From assembly GCA_900547825.1 (NCBI GenBank), contig URII01000001.1:62001-126000 (forward strand): 64,000 nt of DNA, written 5' to 3'. Origin of the DNA: an uncultured Porphyromonadaceae bacterium. Its GTDB lineage: Bacteria > Bacteroidota > Bacteroidia > Bacteroidales > Muribaculaceae. Every line of letters starts with the position of its first letter. Positions within the stretch are counted from its first letter, which is position 1. The notes beneath the pieces were generated by a model. That model searched no databases, was not told the DNA's origin, and saw only the letters and a list, made by a program, of their open reading frames with translations. The position numbers and the translations under genes are program-made. Below are positions 44,775 to 55,036 of the stretch, piece by piece.

Positions 44775-44812
44775 CAAAGTTAACAAATTCTCGCGGATAA
44801 TCCGTATCTTTG
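44775..44812. promoter_or_regulatory. Divergent -7 boxes, acyltransferase / antiporter
   Basis: Minus-strand TAACTTTG (44782-44775) for the acyltransferase gene and plus-strand TATCTTTG (44805-44812) for the antiporter gene lie 22 bases apart. Neither has a convincing TTTG at 20 bases, so each may need an activator or be weak. Confidence 0.5.
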
Positions 44813-44867
44813 ACTGACGTCAAACACCATATGTATGACTATATAACACTTAACGGAGAGATTTAAT

Positions 44868-46358
44868 ATGGAGATAACAGCCAACAACATAATGCTCGTC
44901 ACAGCGGTGCTTCTGTCACTGAGCGTAATGGTAGGTAAAGCGGGCAGCCGCTTCGGAATGCCGGCCCTGTTGCTTTTCCTTGCGGTAGGCATGGTGGCCG
45001 GAGTGGACGGTTTCGGCATACATTTCGACAGCGCCGAGGCCGTACAGTTCATAGGCATGATGTCGCTGAGCGTGATACTGTTCTCAGGCGGTGCCGATAC
45101 CAGATTCAAGGACATACGCCCCATACTCGGCGAAGGCCTCACACTCGCCACGCTCGGGGTGCTTCTCACCACCGCACTTACCGGGGCTTTCATCTATGTG
45201 CTGTTCCGTGCCGTGGCTCCGGAGTTCGGCTTCGGATGGCCTGAATCGCTGTTGCTCGCCGCCATAATGTCATCGACGGATTCAGCCTCGGTGTTCTCGA
45301 TTCTCAGCAGTTCGCGCACAGGCCTCAAACAGAACCTGCGGCCCACGCTCGAACTGGAAAGCGGGAGCAACGACCCCATGGCCTATCTTCTCGTGATAAT
45401 ACTCATAGGCATTATAGAAAGCGGCAGCGGGATCACCGGCGAACTGATATGGAAATCGGCATGGCTGCTTGTGCGTCAGCTGGCGATAGGTGCCGCAGGA
45501 GGACTGGCCGTAGGATATCTGGCCGTGAAAGTGATCAACCATCTTAAAGCCGACAACGAATTCCTCTACCCCGTCATGATGATAGCATGCGTGTTTTTCG
45601 CATTCTCACTCACCGAACTGGCAGGCGGCAACAGCTATCTTGCGGTATACATAGCAGGTCTTTATGTGGGCAACAGCAAACTTGCCCTGAAACACACTGT
45701 AACCACCTTTTTCGGCGGTTTCACATGGCTGGTACAGATAATGATGTTCCTCTCGCTCGGACTGCTCGTGAATCCGCATGAACTGATCGAACCGCATGTA
45801 GTGATACCCGGCCTCGCACTCGGAGTGTTCATGATAGTGGTGTCACGTCCGGTATCGGTGATGCTTTGCCTGCTGCCTTTCCGCCGGTTCACGCTAAAGG
45901 CCCGTGTGTATCTGTCGTGGGTAGGACTACGTGGGGCAGTTCCCATTATATTCGCCACTTACGCGCTGACTTCGCCGGAGGTGCTGCACGCCCGGCAGAT
46001 GTTCAACATGGTGTTTTTCATCACCATCCTTTCACTTCTTCTGCAAGGAACCACTGTCAATGCAATGGCCAAAGCCCTCGGTCTGAAGGAAGCTGTGAGG
46101 GAAAAGAAATTCAACCTCAACCTGCCCGACGAGATCACGGCAGCCATGAACGAAATGCCTGTGAGCGCGAAATTGCTTGAGGCCGGCAACCGGCTCCGCG
46201 ACATAACGCTTCCACCCAACACTCTCGTGGTTATGATAAGGCGCGAAGAGCGTTATCTCGTTCCAACCGGCGACACTGCCCTGCACCTATGCGACACTCT
46301 CCTTCTCATTTCCGAAAAGGAGCGTGATCTGTTCAGTTTCATCACCACCAATTCCTGA
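44868..46358 (+). CDS. Potassium (or sodium)/proton antiporter, CPA1 NhaP2/CvrA type
   Basis: 496 residues. About twelve helices in the first 390 residues with the ion-site region SSTDSASVFSIL and LELESGSNDPMAYLL. A C-terminal RCK_C (TrkA-C) domain (about 410-490; ITLPPNTLVVMIRREERYLVP, GDTLLL-type ending) fits ligand gating as in CvrA. Exchanges K+ or Na+ for protons at the inner membrane. Leader of about 50 bases from the TATCTTTG box. Ends at a strong terminator. Confidence 0.88.
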   Translation: MEITANNIMLVTAVLLSLSVMVGKAGSRFGMPALLLFLAVGMVAGVDGFGIHFDSAEAVQFIGMMSLSVILFSGGADTRFKDIRPILGEGLTLATLGVLLTTALTGAFIYVLFRAVAPEFGFGWPESLLLAAIMSSTDSASVFSILSSSRTGLKQNLRPTLELESGSNDPMAYLLVIILIGIIESGSGITGELIWKSAWLLVRQLAIGAAGGLAVGYLAVKVINHLKADNEFLYPVMMIACVFFAFSLTELAGGNSYLAVYIAGLYVGNSKLALKHTVTTFFGGFTWLVQIMMFLSLGLLVNPHELIEPHVVIPGLALGVFMIVVSRPVSVMLCLLPFRRFTLKARVYLSWVGLRGAVPIIFATYALTSPEVLHARQMFNMVFFITILSLLLQGTTVNAMAKALGLKEAVREKKFNLNLPDEITAAMNEMPVSAKLLEAGNRLRDITLPPNTLVVMIRREERYLVPTGDTALHLCDTLLLISEKERDLFSFITTNS

Positions 46359-46379
46359 ACTGTCACAACAAATATACAA

Positions 46380-46413
46380 AGCCGCCCGGTAAAGACATCT
46401 CTACCGGGCGGCT
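46380..46413. terminator. Bidirectional terminator between antiporter and surface protein
   Basis: AGCCGCCCGGTA (46380-46391) and TACCGGGCGGCT (46402-46413) form a perfect 12-bp stem with a 10-base loop, between convergent genes. Confidence 0.8.
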
Positions 46414-46444
46414 AACTTATAGGGAGCCTGTCAAAGGCTTATAA

Positions 46445-49400
46445 TCACTTTACGGCAACTTTGCGTACTATTGTGGCGGTGCCACGGAGTTCCACAACAT
46501 AGATACCTGCGGGAAGTGCTATTGTTGTGGTTCCTGCTGTGACAGGCTGAACGGTCACGACACGACCTGAAGCAGAGATCACACGTACTTCCGCATTCCC
46601 AGCCGAAACAACATCCACACCACCGTTTACAGCATAAACAGCGGCACCGTTTACTGTCAACGAGCCTATGCCGGTAAGTTCGGGCGAAGCCTCTACGAGT
46701 GAGCTTTCAAGCATTGAGGGCAGGAAAACAGCCTTTACACCCACCACATGTGTTCCTTCCGCAACATCGGTAAGGGTATAGGTGCATTCCGTCAGTCCCT
46801 CGGCTTTCACTTCGCCGTCGAGTGTTACGGTGTAGGTGACACCTTCGTCCATGGATCCGGGATATACGGGGCTCCATGTGAGTGTAAGCGTGCCGGCAGC
46901 CGCATCATCCACCGTGACATTATAGCTTTCAGCGGATATTTCATTGCGGTCAAGCACTATATCGTCCAGTTGGGTTGATTCGGAGTATTGGGCCGGCTCC
47001 ATAACGGCATCAACATGTGCGGGCGAGGCTGCGGTGAGTGTATATTCATGCGACGGCTGGAGTATATCAATGCTGAAAGCACCTTCCGTATCAGTGGTTC
47101 CGGAATAAAGCACATCACCTGATGTAAGCTTGACCATAGCGTTTTCAACAGGTTGTTCACCCGAAAGCACCTTACCGCTTATCTGCGGAGCGGTCACCAC
47201 CAGTCCAAGCGCCATACAGGGAAGTCCGGAAGCATAGGAGGCTGAACAGGTCTGGAGTTCGCCGGATGAATTCACATGCTTATAATTATTGTAAGTATCA
47301 TTGTTGAAATACAATGCCTGCTGTGAAGCTGAGAATGAAGCGAAACTGCATGTTGCATAATGGTCACTTTCCGAGCGAACTATAAACCGGAGGTTCTCGC
47401 CGTTGTAGACAAACGGCTGGTCAAGCTGTATCACCCATTTTTCATACTCATTGATGACCTCTTTGCTGCTTGCCTCGGAATGGTCATAAATGTTGTGATG
47501 AACGAGCACCATGTTGGTGGTGTCGGCGAAAAGCACCTTTGAATCATTGCCCGTAAGCCGTTCAGGCTGGGTCTTCTCAGTATTGTCCATCCACATCTTT
47601 ATGTTGCGTAAAAGCGGAGTCTGGGAAGCAGAGGGGGCATTTTGTTTCCTGTAGAAAGTTACACTGCTTATCACCGATCCTGGATTAAGGTTAAGCTGTT
47701 CGGCAGTGTAGATGAATTCCGTGACGGAATTGTTGTAATTGCCATAGAACGGAACATTCGAATTGGTGGAGGTAGTTACATTGCCCACATTCACATCAGC
47801 CACCATAACTTCAGGCAGGATCTTCACGGCCACTGTATCGGTGCTCAGTGTTATGTCGCCTGTCTCCAAAGGAAGGTTGAACACCACATGAAGCGGCATG
47901 GAGTCAACAGGTGCATGGGGTGTGAAGGACAATGTGAACTCTGTAGGGGTATAGGAATACTCCAAGTCGGGAGTATCGGCGAGTTTCACCACTTCCTCGT
48001 CACCACTCATGAGAGTAAGCGTATAGCTACCCGCAGCCTCTTTGGCCGGACCCATGTTGCGGAAACCGGCTTTCACCGTTACGGGATAATTCACCATACC
48101 TGACGACGGTGCACTTACAGAACCTACTGCTATGTCGTGCACACCGGGCGTGAGGACACCTCCGAACACATCGTCGATAATGCCGCATTTCGATTCGAAA
48201 GCTATGTACCAGTCACCTTCGGGAATACTGTCTACTGTAAAATATTTAAGTGAGCGGAGTGTGGTGCTCGGATCAAATGCAGTGGGATTGTCCTTGCTCG
48301 ATATGCGCTTGGCCTGTGTCCATTCAACACGGTCAGGCGAATATGACACTATGATATATTGTTCCTTATAGGGGGAACTGGTGGTACGTGCACCGCCAAA
48401 TATAAGTTTCTGATCCTCTGCAAAAGTTATCTTGGGCGTGACTATGCGTGCCGCATCATCGCCTGCATACAGATAATAATTGCCAACAAGCTGCTCGCGG
48501 CCGAAATTCTTTCCGCCCTCTCCGTTGAGCCATGCGGCAGGCATGCCTTCTGTGAAATCATTCGCATAGGTATTCTCACCAGCATATGCAAGCATAAAAG
48601 GAATTTCAGTAATGGATTCGGAGTTGCCGTTATGCTGTATGCCTATCGTCTCCTCATACACACCTTCGGTATCAAAAGCGAATACGAATTCAAAAGCCTC
48701 CGTCACACCCGGTTCTATGGTGAAAGGAAGTTCGTGGGCGCAGCTCACTCCTTGAGGAAGAGTGAAGCCGGTTATCTCCAGCGGTGCTGTGGCACTGTTA
48801 ACGAAATTCCATGACTTGGAAACCTGACCCTGCATAAGTCCAAGACGCTGCACTGTGCCTTTGCTCAGCGATGATGTGCCGTCCTTGACATCAAGTCGGG
48901 CCACATACGCCTTGATGGTTTTCTGTGTCTGCGATGTCTCTGTATTGAACAAACCTTCGCGCAACTTGAAATATACGGAATTTTCATCCTTGGTCGGGTC
49001 AAGCAGATGATATTCCATGTCAAGGGTGTCATTAGCACCGGCACCGGCCTTTAGAAGCTTGGTGACGGGAGCAGTGAACACCACTGAATCCTGTGTGTTG
49101 CGCACAAGCATCACATTATAACCTTCCATGCCAGGCTCAATATCCTTTGTGCCATAATTGAGCAGCCCGGCCACTGACCTGATGGTAGCCAGTCCGGTGG
49201 CATCGGCGCTGATATTTCCGGATGGAACATGCGGGAATGTGCTGTTATCGATCATAAGGCCGTAATATTCCGGCACCAGAGCCTCATCGGCATTAAAACA
49301 GTCAAGTTTGCCATAACTCATCTTTATACCTATGCGGCAATAGTCATCCACCATGACATAAGGTTCGGTATATTCCCAAGAATAGGAATTTGAAAAAACC

Positions 49401-49843
49401 GAACCTGTTATGGTAAGTTCCTCTCCGGCCACGAGGTTTCCTTCGGTATCTTTCACCATCTTGAAGAACTGCAACGGGCCTTTATATGACCAACTTTTAG
49501 CCTGTGTCACGAATTTGACTTTACCCTTTACAGGCGGCGTTACAAGATATACCGAGCCACCGGAGGGCTGCTGATCCGCAGCATTGAGGTAGGCACGGCC
49601 TATATTGTTCTGCCGTGCAACCTGTTTTCCGCCTGATGCCTCGATAGTATAGGCGAATGTCGTTGTGGATCCTTCGGGAAGATCAGTCACCACTTCCCAG
49701 CCGGGAGGAAATTGTCCTGTGCCGGCATAACCTTCGAAACCCTGAAAATAATCTTCAATGATGATCTCGTCGGCCATCATGGCGGCAGGACTTACAAGAG
49801 CCGCAGCCATGATCATTGCTGAGATAGAATTTCTCATAAACAT
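46445..49843 (-). CDS. Large exported surface protein with T9SS sorting domain
   Basis: 1132 residues from ATG 49843 (ATG 49837 is equally possible). Signal peptide MRNSISAMIMAAALVSPAAMMA. Order: an anchor-like jelly-roll segment with GFEGYAGTGQFPPGWEV, Ig-like repeats in the centre, and a second adhesin-like segment. A carboxypeptidase-regulatory-like domain follows near 900-975 (ISGKVLSGEQPVENAMVKL), then a fibronectin-III-like domain. The type A T9SS sorting domain ends it (AEVRVISASGRVV, LPAGIYVVELRG, RKVAVK). Resembles secreted adhesins or peptidase-associated modules; no catalytic domain seen. Promoter ATTG-N20-TATATTTG at 49954-49923. Confidence 0.8.
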   Translation of the reverse strand: MFMRNSISAMIMAAALVSPAAMMADEIIIEDYFQGFEGYAGTGQFPPGWEVVTDLPEGSTTTFAYTIEASGGKQVARQNNIGRAYLNAADQQPSGGSVYLVTPPVKGKVKFVTQAKSWSYKGPLQFFKMVKDTEGNLVAGEELTITGSVFSNSYSWEYTEPYVMVDDYCRIGIKMSYGKLDCFNADEALVPEYYGLMIDNSTFPHVPSGNISADATGLATIRSVAGLLNYGTKDIEPGMEGYNVMLVRNTQDSVVFTAPVTKLLKAGAGANDTLDMEYHLLDPTKDENSVYFKLREGLFNTETSQTQKTIKAYVARLDVKDGTSSLSKGTVQRLGLMQGQVSKSWNFVNSATAPLEITGFTLPQGVSCAHELPFTIEPGVTEAFEFVFAFDTEGVYEETIGIQHNGNSESITEIPFMLAYAGENTYANDFTEGMPAAWLNGEGGKNFGREQLVGNYYLYAGDDAARIVTPKITFAEDQKLIFGGARTTSSPYKEQYIIVSYSPDRVEWTQAKRISSKDNPTAFDPSTTLRSLKYFTVDSIPEGDWYIAFESKCGIIDDVFGGVLTPGVHDIAVGSVSAPSSGMVNYPVTVKAGFRNMGPAKEAAGSYTLTLMSGDEEVVKLADTPDLEYSYTPTEFTLSFTPHAPVDSMPLHVVFNLPLETGDITLSTDTVAVKILPEVMVADVNVGNVTTSTNSNVPFYGNYNNSVTEFIYTAEQLNLNPGSVISSVTFYRKQNAPSASQTPLLRNIKMWMDNTEKTQPERLTGNDSKVLFADTTNMVLVHHNIYDHSEASSKEVINEYEKWVIQLDQPFVYNGENLRFIVRSESDHYATCSFASFSASQQALYFNNDTYNNYKHVNSSGELQTCSASYASGLPCMALGLVVTAPQISGKVLSGEQPVENAMVKLTSGDVLYSGTTDTEGAFSIDILQPSHEYTLTAASPAHVDAVMEPAQYSESTQLDDIVLDRNEISAESYNVTVDDAAAGTLTLTWSPVYPGSMDEGVTYTVTLDGEVKAEGLTECTYTLTDVAEGTHVVGVKAVFLPSMLESSLVEASPELTGIGSLTVNGAAVYAVNGGVDVVSAGNAEVRVISASGRVVTVQPVTAGTTTIALPAGIYVVELRGTATIVRKVAVK

Positions 49844-50060
49844 TGAATAATGAAGATGAATATTTAGTGTTAGATATGGATTATCTGAATTTAAAATAGG
49901 GATCAGTATATTCAAATTTCCGCAAATATAATAATTATATCCTCTCTTGTCAATTTTTACACAAATATTTTTTGAGCAATGTCTATCGATACCTATCTAC
50001 ACAAATGTAAAATGGCGCCGCCGAAGCGCCGCCATTATGTCAACATCATGCCTGTCAGGG

Positions 50061-51890
50061 TCAGAACGACTGCATCTCCACAAGCCGGGTATAAAATCCT
50101 CCGAGTGCCAGCAATTCGTCGTGAGTGCCCTTCTCCACAATGCGCCCCTCATGAAGCACGCATATAAGCGAAGCGTTACGTATGGTGGAAAGCCTGTGGG
50201 CTATGACAAGGGTAGTGCGGGTGGCCATAAGCCTGTCAAGAGCCTCCTGCACCAGATGTTCGCTTTCCGAATCCAGAGCCGATGTGGCCTCGTCGAGAAT
50301 AAGTATCTTGGGATTTTTGAGAATGGCGCGGGCTATGGATATGCGCTGACGCTGACCACCCGAAAGTTTGCATCCGCGGTCGCCTATATTGGTGTCGTAG
50401 CCCTGCTCGGTAGCCATAATGAAGTCATGGGCATTGGCTATCATGGCAGCGGCTTTGACCTCATCCATGGTGGCGTTTTCCACACCGAAAGTTATATTGT
50501 TATAGATAGTGTCGTTGAACAATATGGCTTCCTGGTTGACATTTCCCATCAGTGCCCTCAGATCATGTACACGCAGCGAACGTATATCATGCCCGTCGAC
50601 AGTGATGGATCCACGGTCCACATCATAGAAGCGTGGCATAAGGTCGGCGAGAGTGGATTTACCCGAACCGCTCTGCCCTACAAGGGCCACCGTGTCGCCC
50701 GGCTTTATAGTGAAGCTTATATCCTCCACCACAGGTACCTGCGGATCATATCCGAATGTCACACCGCGGTATTCCACGCAGCCTTCGGTATCGCCGAGTT
50801 CCACCGGATCGGCAGGATCGGCTATAGGATTGGTGGCCGACAGTATACGGTCCACACGCTCCATCGACGCCATACCTTTCTGAATGGCATATGTGGCTTT
50901 CGACAGATCCTTGGCCGGAGGTATGATATTATAGAAAATGATCATGTAGTATATGAAATCAGGCGCCGTGATCGACGAACTTCCGTCAAGTATCAGCGAT
51001 CCGCCGAACCACAGCACTATAGCTATGGTGGCTGTGCCGAGAAATTCGCTCATGGGATGGGCGAGAGCCTGACGGCGGGCCACACGGTTGGACATGTCAC
51101 GGAAAGTGCGGTTCTCGCCGTGAAAACGGTCCTTTACCTTTTCCTCTGCATTGAAAGCCTTGATTATGCGCAGGCCACCGAGAGTCTCCTCAATGGAGCT
51201 CATAAGCACTCCCCATTGCTGCTGGCTCTCAAGCGAACGCCTTTTAAGCCTCTTCCCCACACGCCCCATCACCATGCCGGCTATAGGCAGCAGCACGAGC
51301 ACAAACAGGGTCAGCTGCCAACTTATCACTATCATCATGCCGAGACACACCACTATCATCACTGGATCCTTGAACATCATGTCAAGCGAAGCCATTATGG
51401 AATTTTCTATCTCGGCCACATCGCCGCTCATACGGGCCATCACATCGCCTTTGCGGGCCGAGGTGAAGAATGATATTGGAAGCACCACTATCTTGTCGTA
51501 AACATAGTTGCGTATGTCCCTCACAATTCCCGAACGCATGGGTATTATGCAGAACGAGCTGAGATAAGTAACGCCGGTTTTCAGTCCCGTCATGACCACA
51601 AGCAGCGCGGCAAGGGCACCGAGAGTCATTCCGGGCCCGTAAAGCCGTATAAGTTCCTGAATGTAATAGTAAAAATTATTTACAGCCGCTTCCTTGAGAT
51701 TATCCCACTCCACAGGCATGAAAGTGTAAGTGGCTTCCTTGATCTGGAACAGCATTTCAAGGATAGGTATTATCACAGCGAAACTGAACAACGTCAGCAC
51801 AGCCGCGAGAATATTGAAAATAATGTTGAGGATGAGATATTTCTTGTAGGGAGGCACGAACCTCCGGAGCATATTCCAAAAATCTTTCAT
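50061..51890 (-). CDS. ABC exporter, fused permease and ATPase, MsbA-like
   Basis: 609 residues. Six-helix exporter domain in the first 340 residues, then the nucleotide-binding domain. Motifs: Walker A ALVGQSGSGKSTLADL, signature LSGGQRQRISIARAIL, Walker B ILILDEATSALDSESE, and switch His in VIAHRLST. Likely exports lipid (MsbA-type flipping of lipid A core) or a lipophilic compound. Transcribed from TAAATTTG at 51941-51934, with a hairpin at the transcript's 5' end. Confidence 0.9.
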   Translation of the reverse strand: MKDFWNMLRRFVPPYKKYLILNIIFNILAAVLTLFSFAVIIPILEMLFQIKEATYTFMPVEWDNLKEAAVNNFYYYIQELIRLYGPGMTLGALAALLVVMTGLKTGVTYLSSFCIIPMRSGIVRDIRNYVYDKIVVLPISFFTSARKGDVMARMSGDVAEIENSIMASLDMMFKDPVMIVVCLGMMIVISWQLTLFVLVLLPIAGMVMGRVGKRLKRRSLESQQQWGVLMSSIEETLGGLRIIKAFNAEEKVKDRFHGENRTFRDMSNRVARRQALAHPMSEFLGTATIAIVLWFGGSLILDGSSSITAPDFIYYMIIFYNIIPPAKDLSKATYAIQKGMASMERVDRILSATNPIADPADPVELGDTEGCVEYRGVTFGYDPQVPVVEDISFTIKPGDTVALVGQSGSGKSTLADLMPRFYDVDRGSITVDGHDIRSLRVHDLRALMGNVNQEAILFNDTIYNNITFGVENATMDEVKAAAMIANAHDFIMATEQGYDTNIGDRGCKLSGGQRQRISIARAILKNPKILILDEATSALDSESEHLVQEALDRLMATRTTLVIAHRLSTIRNASLICVLHEGRIVEKGTHDELLALGGFYTRLVEMQSF

Positions 51891-51910
51891 ACGGTTTTCA
51901 AGGTAAATGC

Positions 51911-51928
51911 CTGAACTTCCAAGTTCAG
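51911..51928 (-). repeat. 5'-terminal hairpin of the ABC exporter transcript
   Basis: CTGAACTT, loop CC, AAGTTCAG: a perfect 8-bp inverted repeat ending 5 bases after the minus-strand TAAATTTG box (51941-51934). With so short a loop it may work as a DNA operator rather than an RNA hairpin. Confidence 0.5.
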
Positions 51929-52042
51929 AGATGCAAATTTAGTGAGATTTCCGAAATTTGACAGCAGCGCCGGGGTGCTATTGTTGGCATATTGGGATTT
52001 TTTAGGTATTTTTGCCCCGATAAAGAAGAATTGACACACTCA

Positions 52043-55024
52043 ATGAACAGCAAACTGATCCTACCTCTCGCGGGGGCAGCGGCCATAACCGGAGCAGCTG
52101 ACGCCGCCAACCTTAATTCACCCGATGCACGCGGTTATCTTGACCGCGGCATAATGATGTATAATGACCGGAACTATGAGGGCTGCATAGACCAGATAGT
52201 GAAAATGGGCGAGCTGTCGGCCGACGCCGACGAACGCGAACAGGCATTCTACTATCTTGCCATGGCCACTCTCGGCCTTGGCGATGACGAGGGAACCGCA
52301 TTGCTCAGGGCTTATCTCGACAAATATCCCTACTCGCCGCGACGTATGGAAGTGCGTATGTCGATTGCCGACGCATTGTTTTCAAGCGCGAGCTATGGCG
52401 AAGCTCTCAAGGAGTATGACCTTGTGGACGCTTCATCGCTTAACGCCGCAAGACGCGACGATCTGACCTACCGCAAGGCTTACTGCTATATGATGCTCGC
52501 CGAATATTCCAAGGCCGCACCTTTGTTCGAGAGCCTTTCACGCTCACGTGAATATTCAGGCGCCTCAAAGTTCTATACTGCCTACATAGCTTTTGCGCAG
52601 GGTGACAACAAGCGTGCCCTCGAACTGTTCAGGAGTGTGGATACATCCCGCGAACCGGGCAACACTGCCCCGTATTATCTCGCACAGCTCTATTACGGCA
52701 TGGGCGACAACCGCGCGGCCCTTGAAAACGCACGCAAAACCATAGCGTCCGACATTGTGCCGCAGTTCACCGTCGAATCAAAACGTATAGCCGGCGAAGC
52801 CTTATATAACCTCGGTGACCGTGAGAGCGCCCTACCCTATCTATGGGACTATGCCGCCAACACCACCAATCCCCTGCCCTCCGCATTCTACATTCTCGGA
52901 GTAAGTGAATTCGACAAAGGGGACTACAAGGCTGCCATAAAACTGCTCCAGCGTGCTGCCTGCCCTGACGACGCCATGGGCCAGAGCGCATATCTCTATC
53001 TCGGTCAGGCCTACCTCAAGGAAGGCAACAACGACGGTGCGCTCATGGCTTTCGAAAATGCCTATAAGATGGATTTCGACGCCTCAGTGCGCGAAACGGC
53101 ATTCTACAACTACGCCGTGGCCAAAAGCCGCGGAGGCCGTGTGCCGTTCGGCAACTCCGTGGCCATATTCGAAGATTTCCTGCGGCGTTATCCCAAGTCA
53201 CGGTATGCTTCGGAAGTGCAGGAGTACATAGTGCAGGGTTACATGACCGACAACGACTACACCACCGCCTTGCAGAGCATAGAGAACATAGAAAATCCCT
53301 CTCCTGTAATTCTCGGAGCCAAAAAGAGGGCTCTTTTTATGCTCGGAACACGCGAATATTCAGCCGGAAAAATTTCACAGGCACTTGCCAAATTCAAGCA
53401 GGCACGTGAGATAAAAGCCGGCAACGCCGATATCAACCGTCAGGCAATGCTGTGGGAAGGCGACTGCTATTACAAGCTCAATGACCCTGACCGGGCAGCT
53501 GCAGCGTATCTCGAATTTATCGACAATGCAACACCGGGTGAATCCAATCTGGCTCTGGCCCGCTATAATCTCGGATATGTACGGTTCAACCGCGGACGCT
53601 TTGACGAAGCTCTTACGGATTTCCGCCGCGCCATAGCCACAACCCCTACCCTTCCGGCCAACATGCTTGCCGACGCCCGCAACAGAATGGCCGACTGCCA
53701 TAGTTCCAAAACCGACTATGCAGCGGCATTGGCTGAATATTCCGAAGCCATACGCCTTAATCCGGAAGGAGCCGACTATCCCATGTTCCGCAGCGGTCTT
53801 ATAAAAGGGCTGGAAGGAAACTATGGAGGACAGGTCGAAATGCTTGACAGGATGATGAGCAGTTTCCCGGAATCCTCACTTGTGCCGGATGCGATGTTCG
53901 CAAAGGCCGAGGCACTGTCGTCGCTCGGAGATGAAAATGCCGCCCTTGCCACATATTCACAGCTTGCACGCGATTATTCAGGCACGGCACAAGGACGCCG
54001 CGGAATGCTGCGAATGGCTATAAGCCATATGAATACAGGAAACAGCAATGCCGCCATAGAAGCTTACAAAAAAATAATCATAGACTATCCTACAAGTGAC
54101 GAAGCCCGTGTGGCCTCCGACGATCTGAGGCAGATATATGTCGACAAAGGCCGCTTGCGCGAATATCTTGATTTCATGGCATCCGTGCCCAATGGTCCGG
54201 AAGTGAATGCTTCGGAGATAGACGACGCCACATTCCAGCAGGCCGAACGCGCCTATCTTGATTCAGATTCAACTGAACTGCTTAAAAAATATCTGTCGGA
54301 ATTCCCCCACGGCAACTATGAGGCCCAGGCTCTTTACTATCTCGCAGAAGATGCGGAAGATACCGGACGGCCTGATGAAGCGGTGGAATATGCTTCGCAG
54401 GTGCTCACCCTGTATCCCGACAGCGATGTGGCTGAAGACGCACTTTCTATCCGTGCCTCATCCGAATTGACTTTAGGAAAGGGTGAGATAGCCCTCGAAT
54501 CATTCAAACAGCTCGAACAACGTGCCTCTACCCCACGCACCTTGGCCGCTGCCCGTATCGGAATAGTCAACACGGCAATCAACATAGAGCGTTATGCCGA
54601 AGCCTTGGCCGCTGCCGATGCGCTGCTTGCCGGATCAGGACTGAAAAGCGACGAAGCCATGCTCGTGAAGTTCAAGCGCGGGCTGGCCCTCAATAAACTC
54701 GGACGCATAGACGAAGCAGAGGCCCAATGGGCTGAAACGGCCGACAATGTCGACGATATAAACGGATCACGAAGCGCCGTATATCTTGCACAGAGCCAAC
54801 TTGACCGCGGCAACGTGCGTAAAGCGCGAAAAACTGCCGACACCTTTATTGATGCCAACCCGCCCCATCAGTATTGGCTTGCCCGTGGATTCATAGTGCT
54901 CAGCGACGCCCTGCGTGCACAAGGTGAAACCTTTGAAGCAGATTTATATCTGAAAAACCTTAAGGAGAATTATCCGGGCAACGAAGCCGAAATATTTGAA
55001 ATGATAGAATCCCGTCTAAAATAG
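52043..55024 (+). CDS. Exported TPR-repeat protein
   Basis: 993 residues from ATG 52043, which opens a signal-like segment (MNSKLILPLAGAAAITGAADA). Almost the whole remainder is tetratricopeptide repeats, for example YDLVDASSLNAARRDDLTYR, AFYILGVSEFDKGDYKAAIKL and DARNRMADCHSSKTDYAAAL. No enzymatic domain. Probably a periplasmic or outer-membrane-associated scaffold. Promoter GTTG-N20-TATTTTTG (51984-52015). The barrel gene follows after 12 bases, so the two proteins probably work together. Confidence 0.82.
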   Translation: MNSKLILPLAGAAAITGAADAANLNSPDARGYLDRGIMMYNDRNYEGCIDQIVKMGELSADADEREQAFYYLAMATLGLGDDEGTALLRAYLDKYPYSPRRMEVRMSIADALFSSASYGEALKEYDLVDASSLNAARRDDLTYRKAYCYMMLAEYSKAAPLFESLSRSREYSGASKFYTAYIAFAQGDNKRALELFRSVDTSREPGNTAPYYLAQLYYGMGDNRAALENARKTIASDIVPQFTVESKRIAGEALYNLGDRESALPYLWDYAANTTNPLPSAFYILGVSEFDKGDYKAAIKLLQRAACPDDAMGQSAYLYLGQAYLKEGNNDGALMAFENAYKMDFDASVRETAFYNYAVAKSRGGRVPFGNSVAIFEDFLRRYPKSRYASEVQEYIVQGYMTDNDYTTALQSIENIENPSPVILGAKKRALFMLGTREYSAGKISQALAKFKQAREIKAGNADINRQAMLWEGDCYYKLNDPDRAAAAYLEFIDNATPGESNLALARYNLGYVRFNRGRFDEALTDFRRAIATTPTLPANMLADARNRMADCHSSKTDYAAALAEYSEAIRLNPEGADYPMFRSGLIKGLEGNYGGQVEMLDRMMSSFPESSLVPDAMFAKAEALSSLGDENAALATYSQLARDYSGTAQGRRGMLRMAISHMNTGNSNAAIEAYKKIIIDYPTSDEARVASDDLRQIYVDKGRLREYLDFMASVPNGPEVNASEIDDATFQQAERAYLDSDSTELLKKYLSEFPHGNYEAQALYYLAEDAEDTGRPDEAVEYASQVLTLYPDSDVAEDALSIRASSELTLGKGEIALESFKQLEQRASTPRTLAAARIGIVNTAINIERYAEALAAADALLAGSGLKSDEAMLVKFKRGLALNKLGRIDEAEAQWAETADNVDDINGSRSAVYLAQSQLDRGNVRKARKTADTFIDANPPHQYWLARGFIVLSDALRAQGETFEADLYLKNLKENYPGNEAEIFEMIESRLK

Positions 55025-55036
55025 CAATCCCGTTTC

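Noticed and set aside
49947..51473. 508-codon plus-strand open frame opposite the ABC exporter gene
   Set aside because: It mirrors a gene with complete ABC motifs, its translation is rich in His, Tyr and Arg with no domain, and no promoter or conserved start is present.
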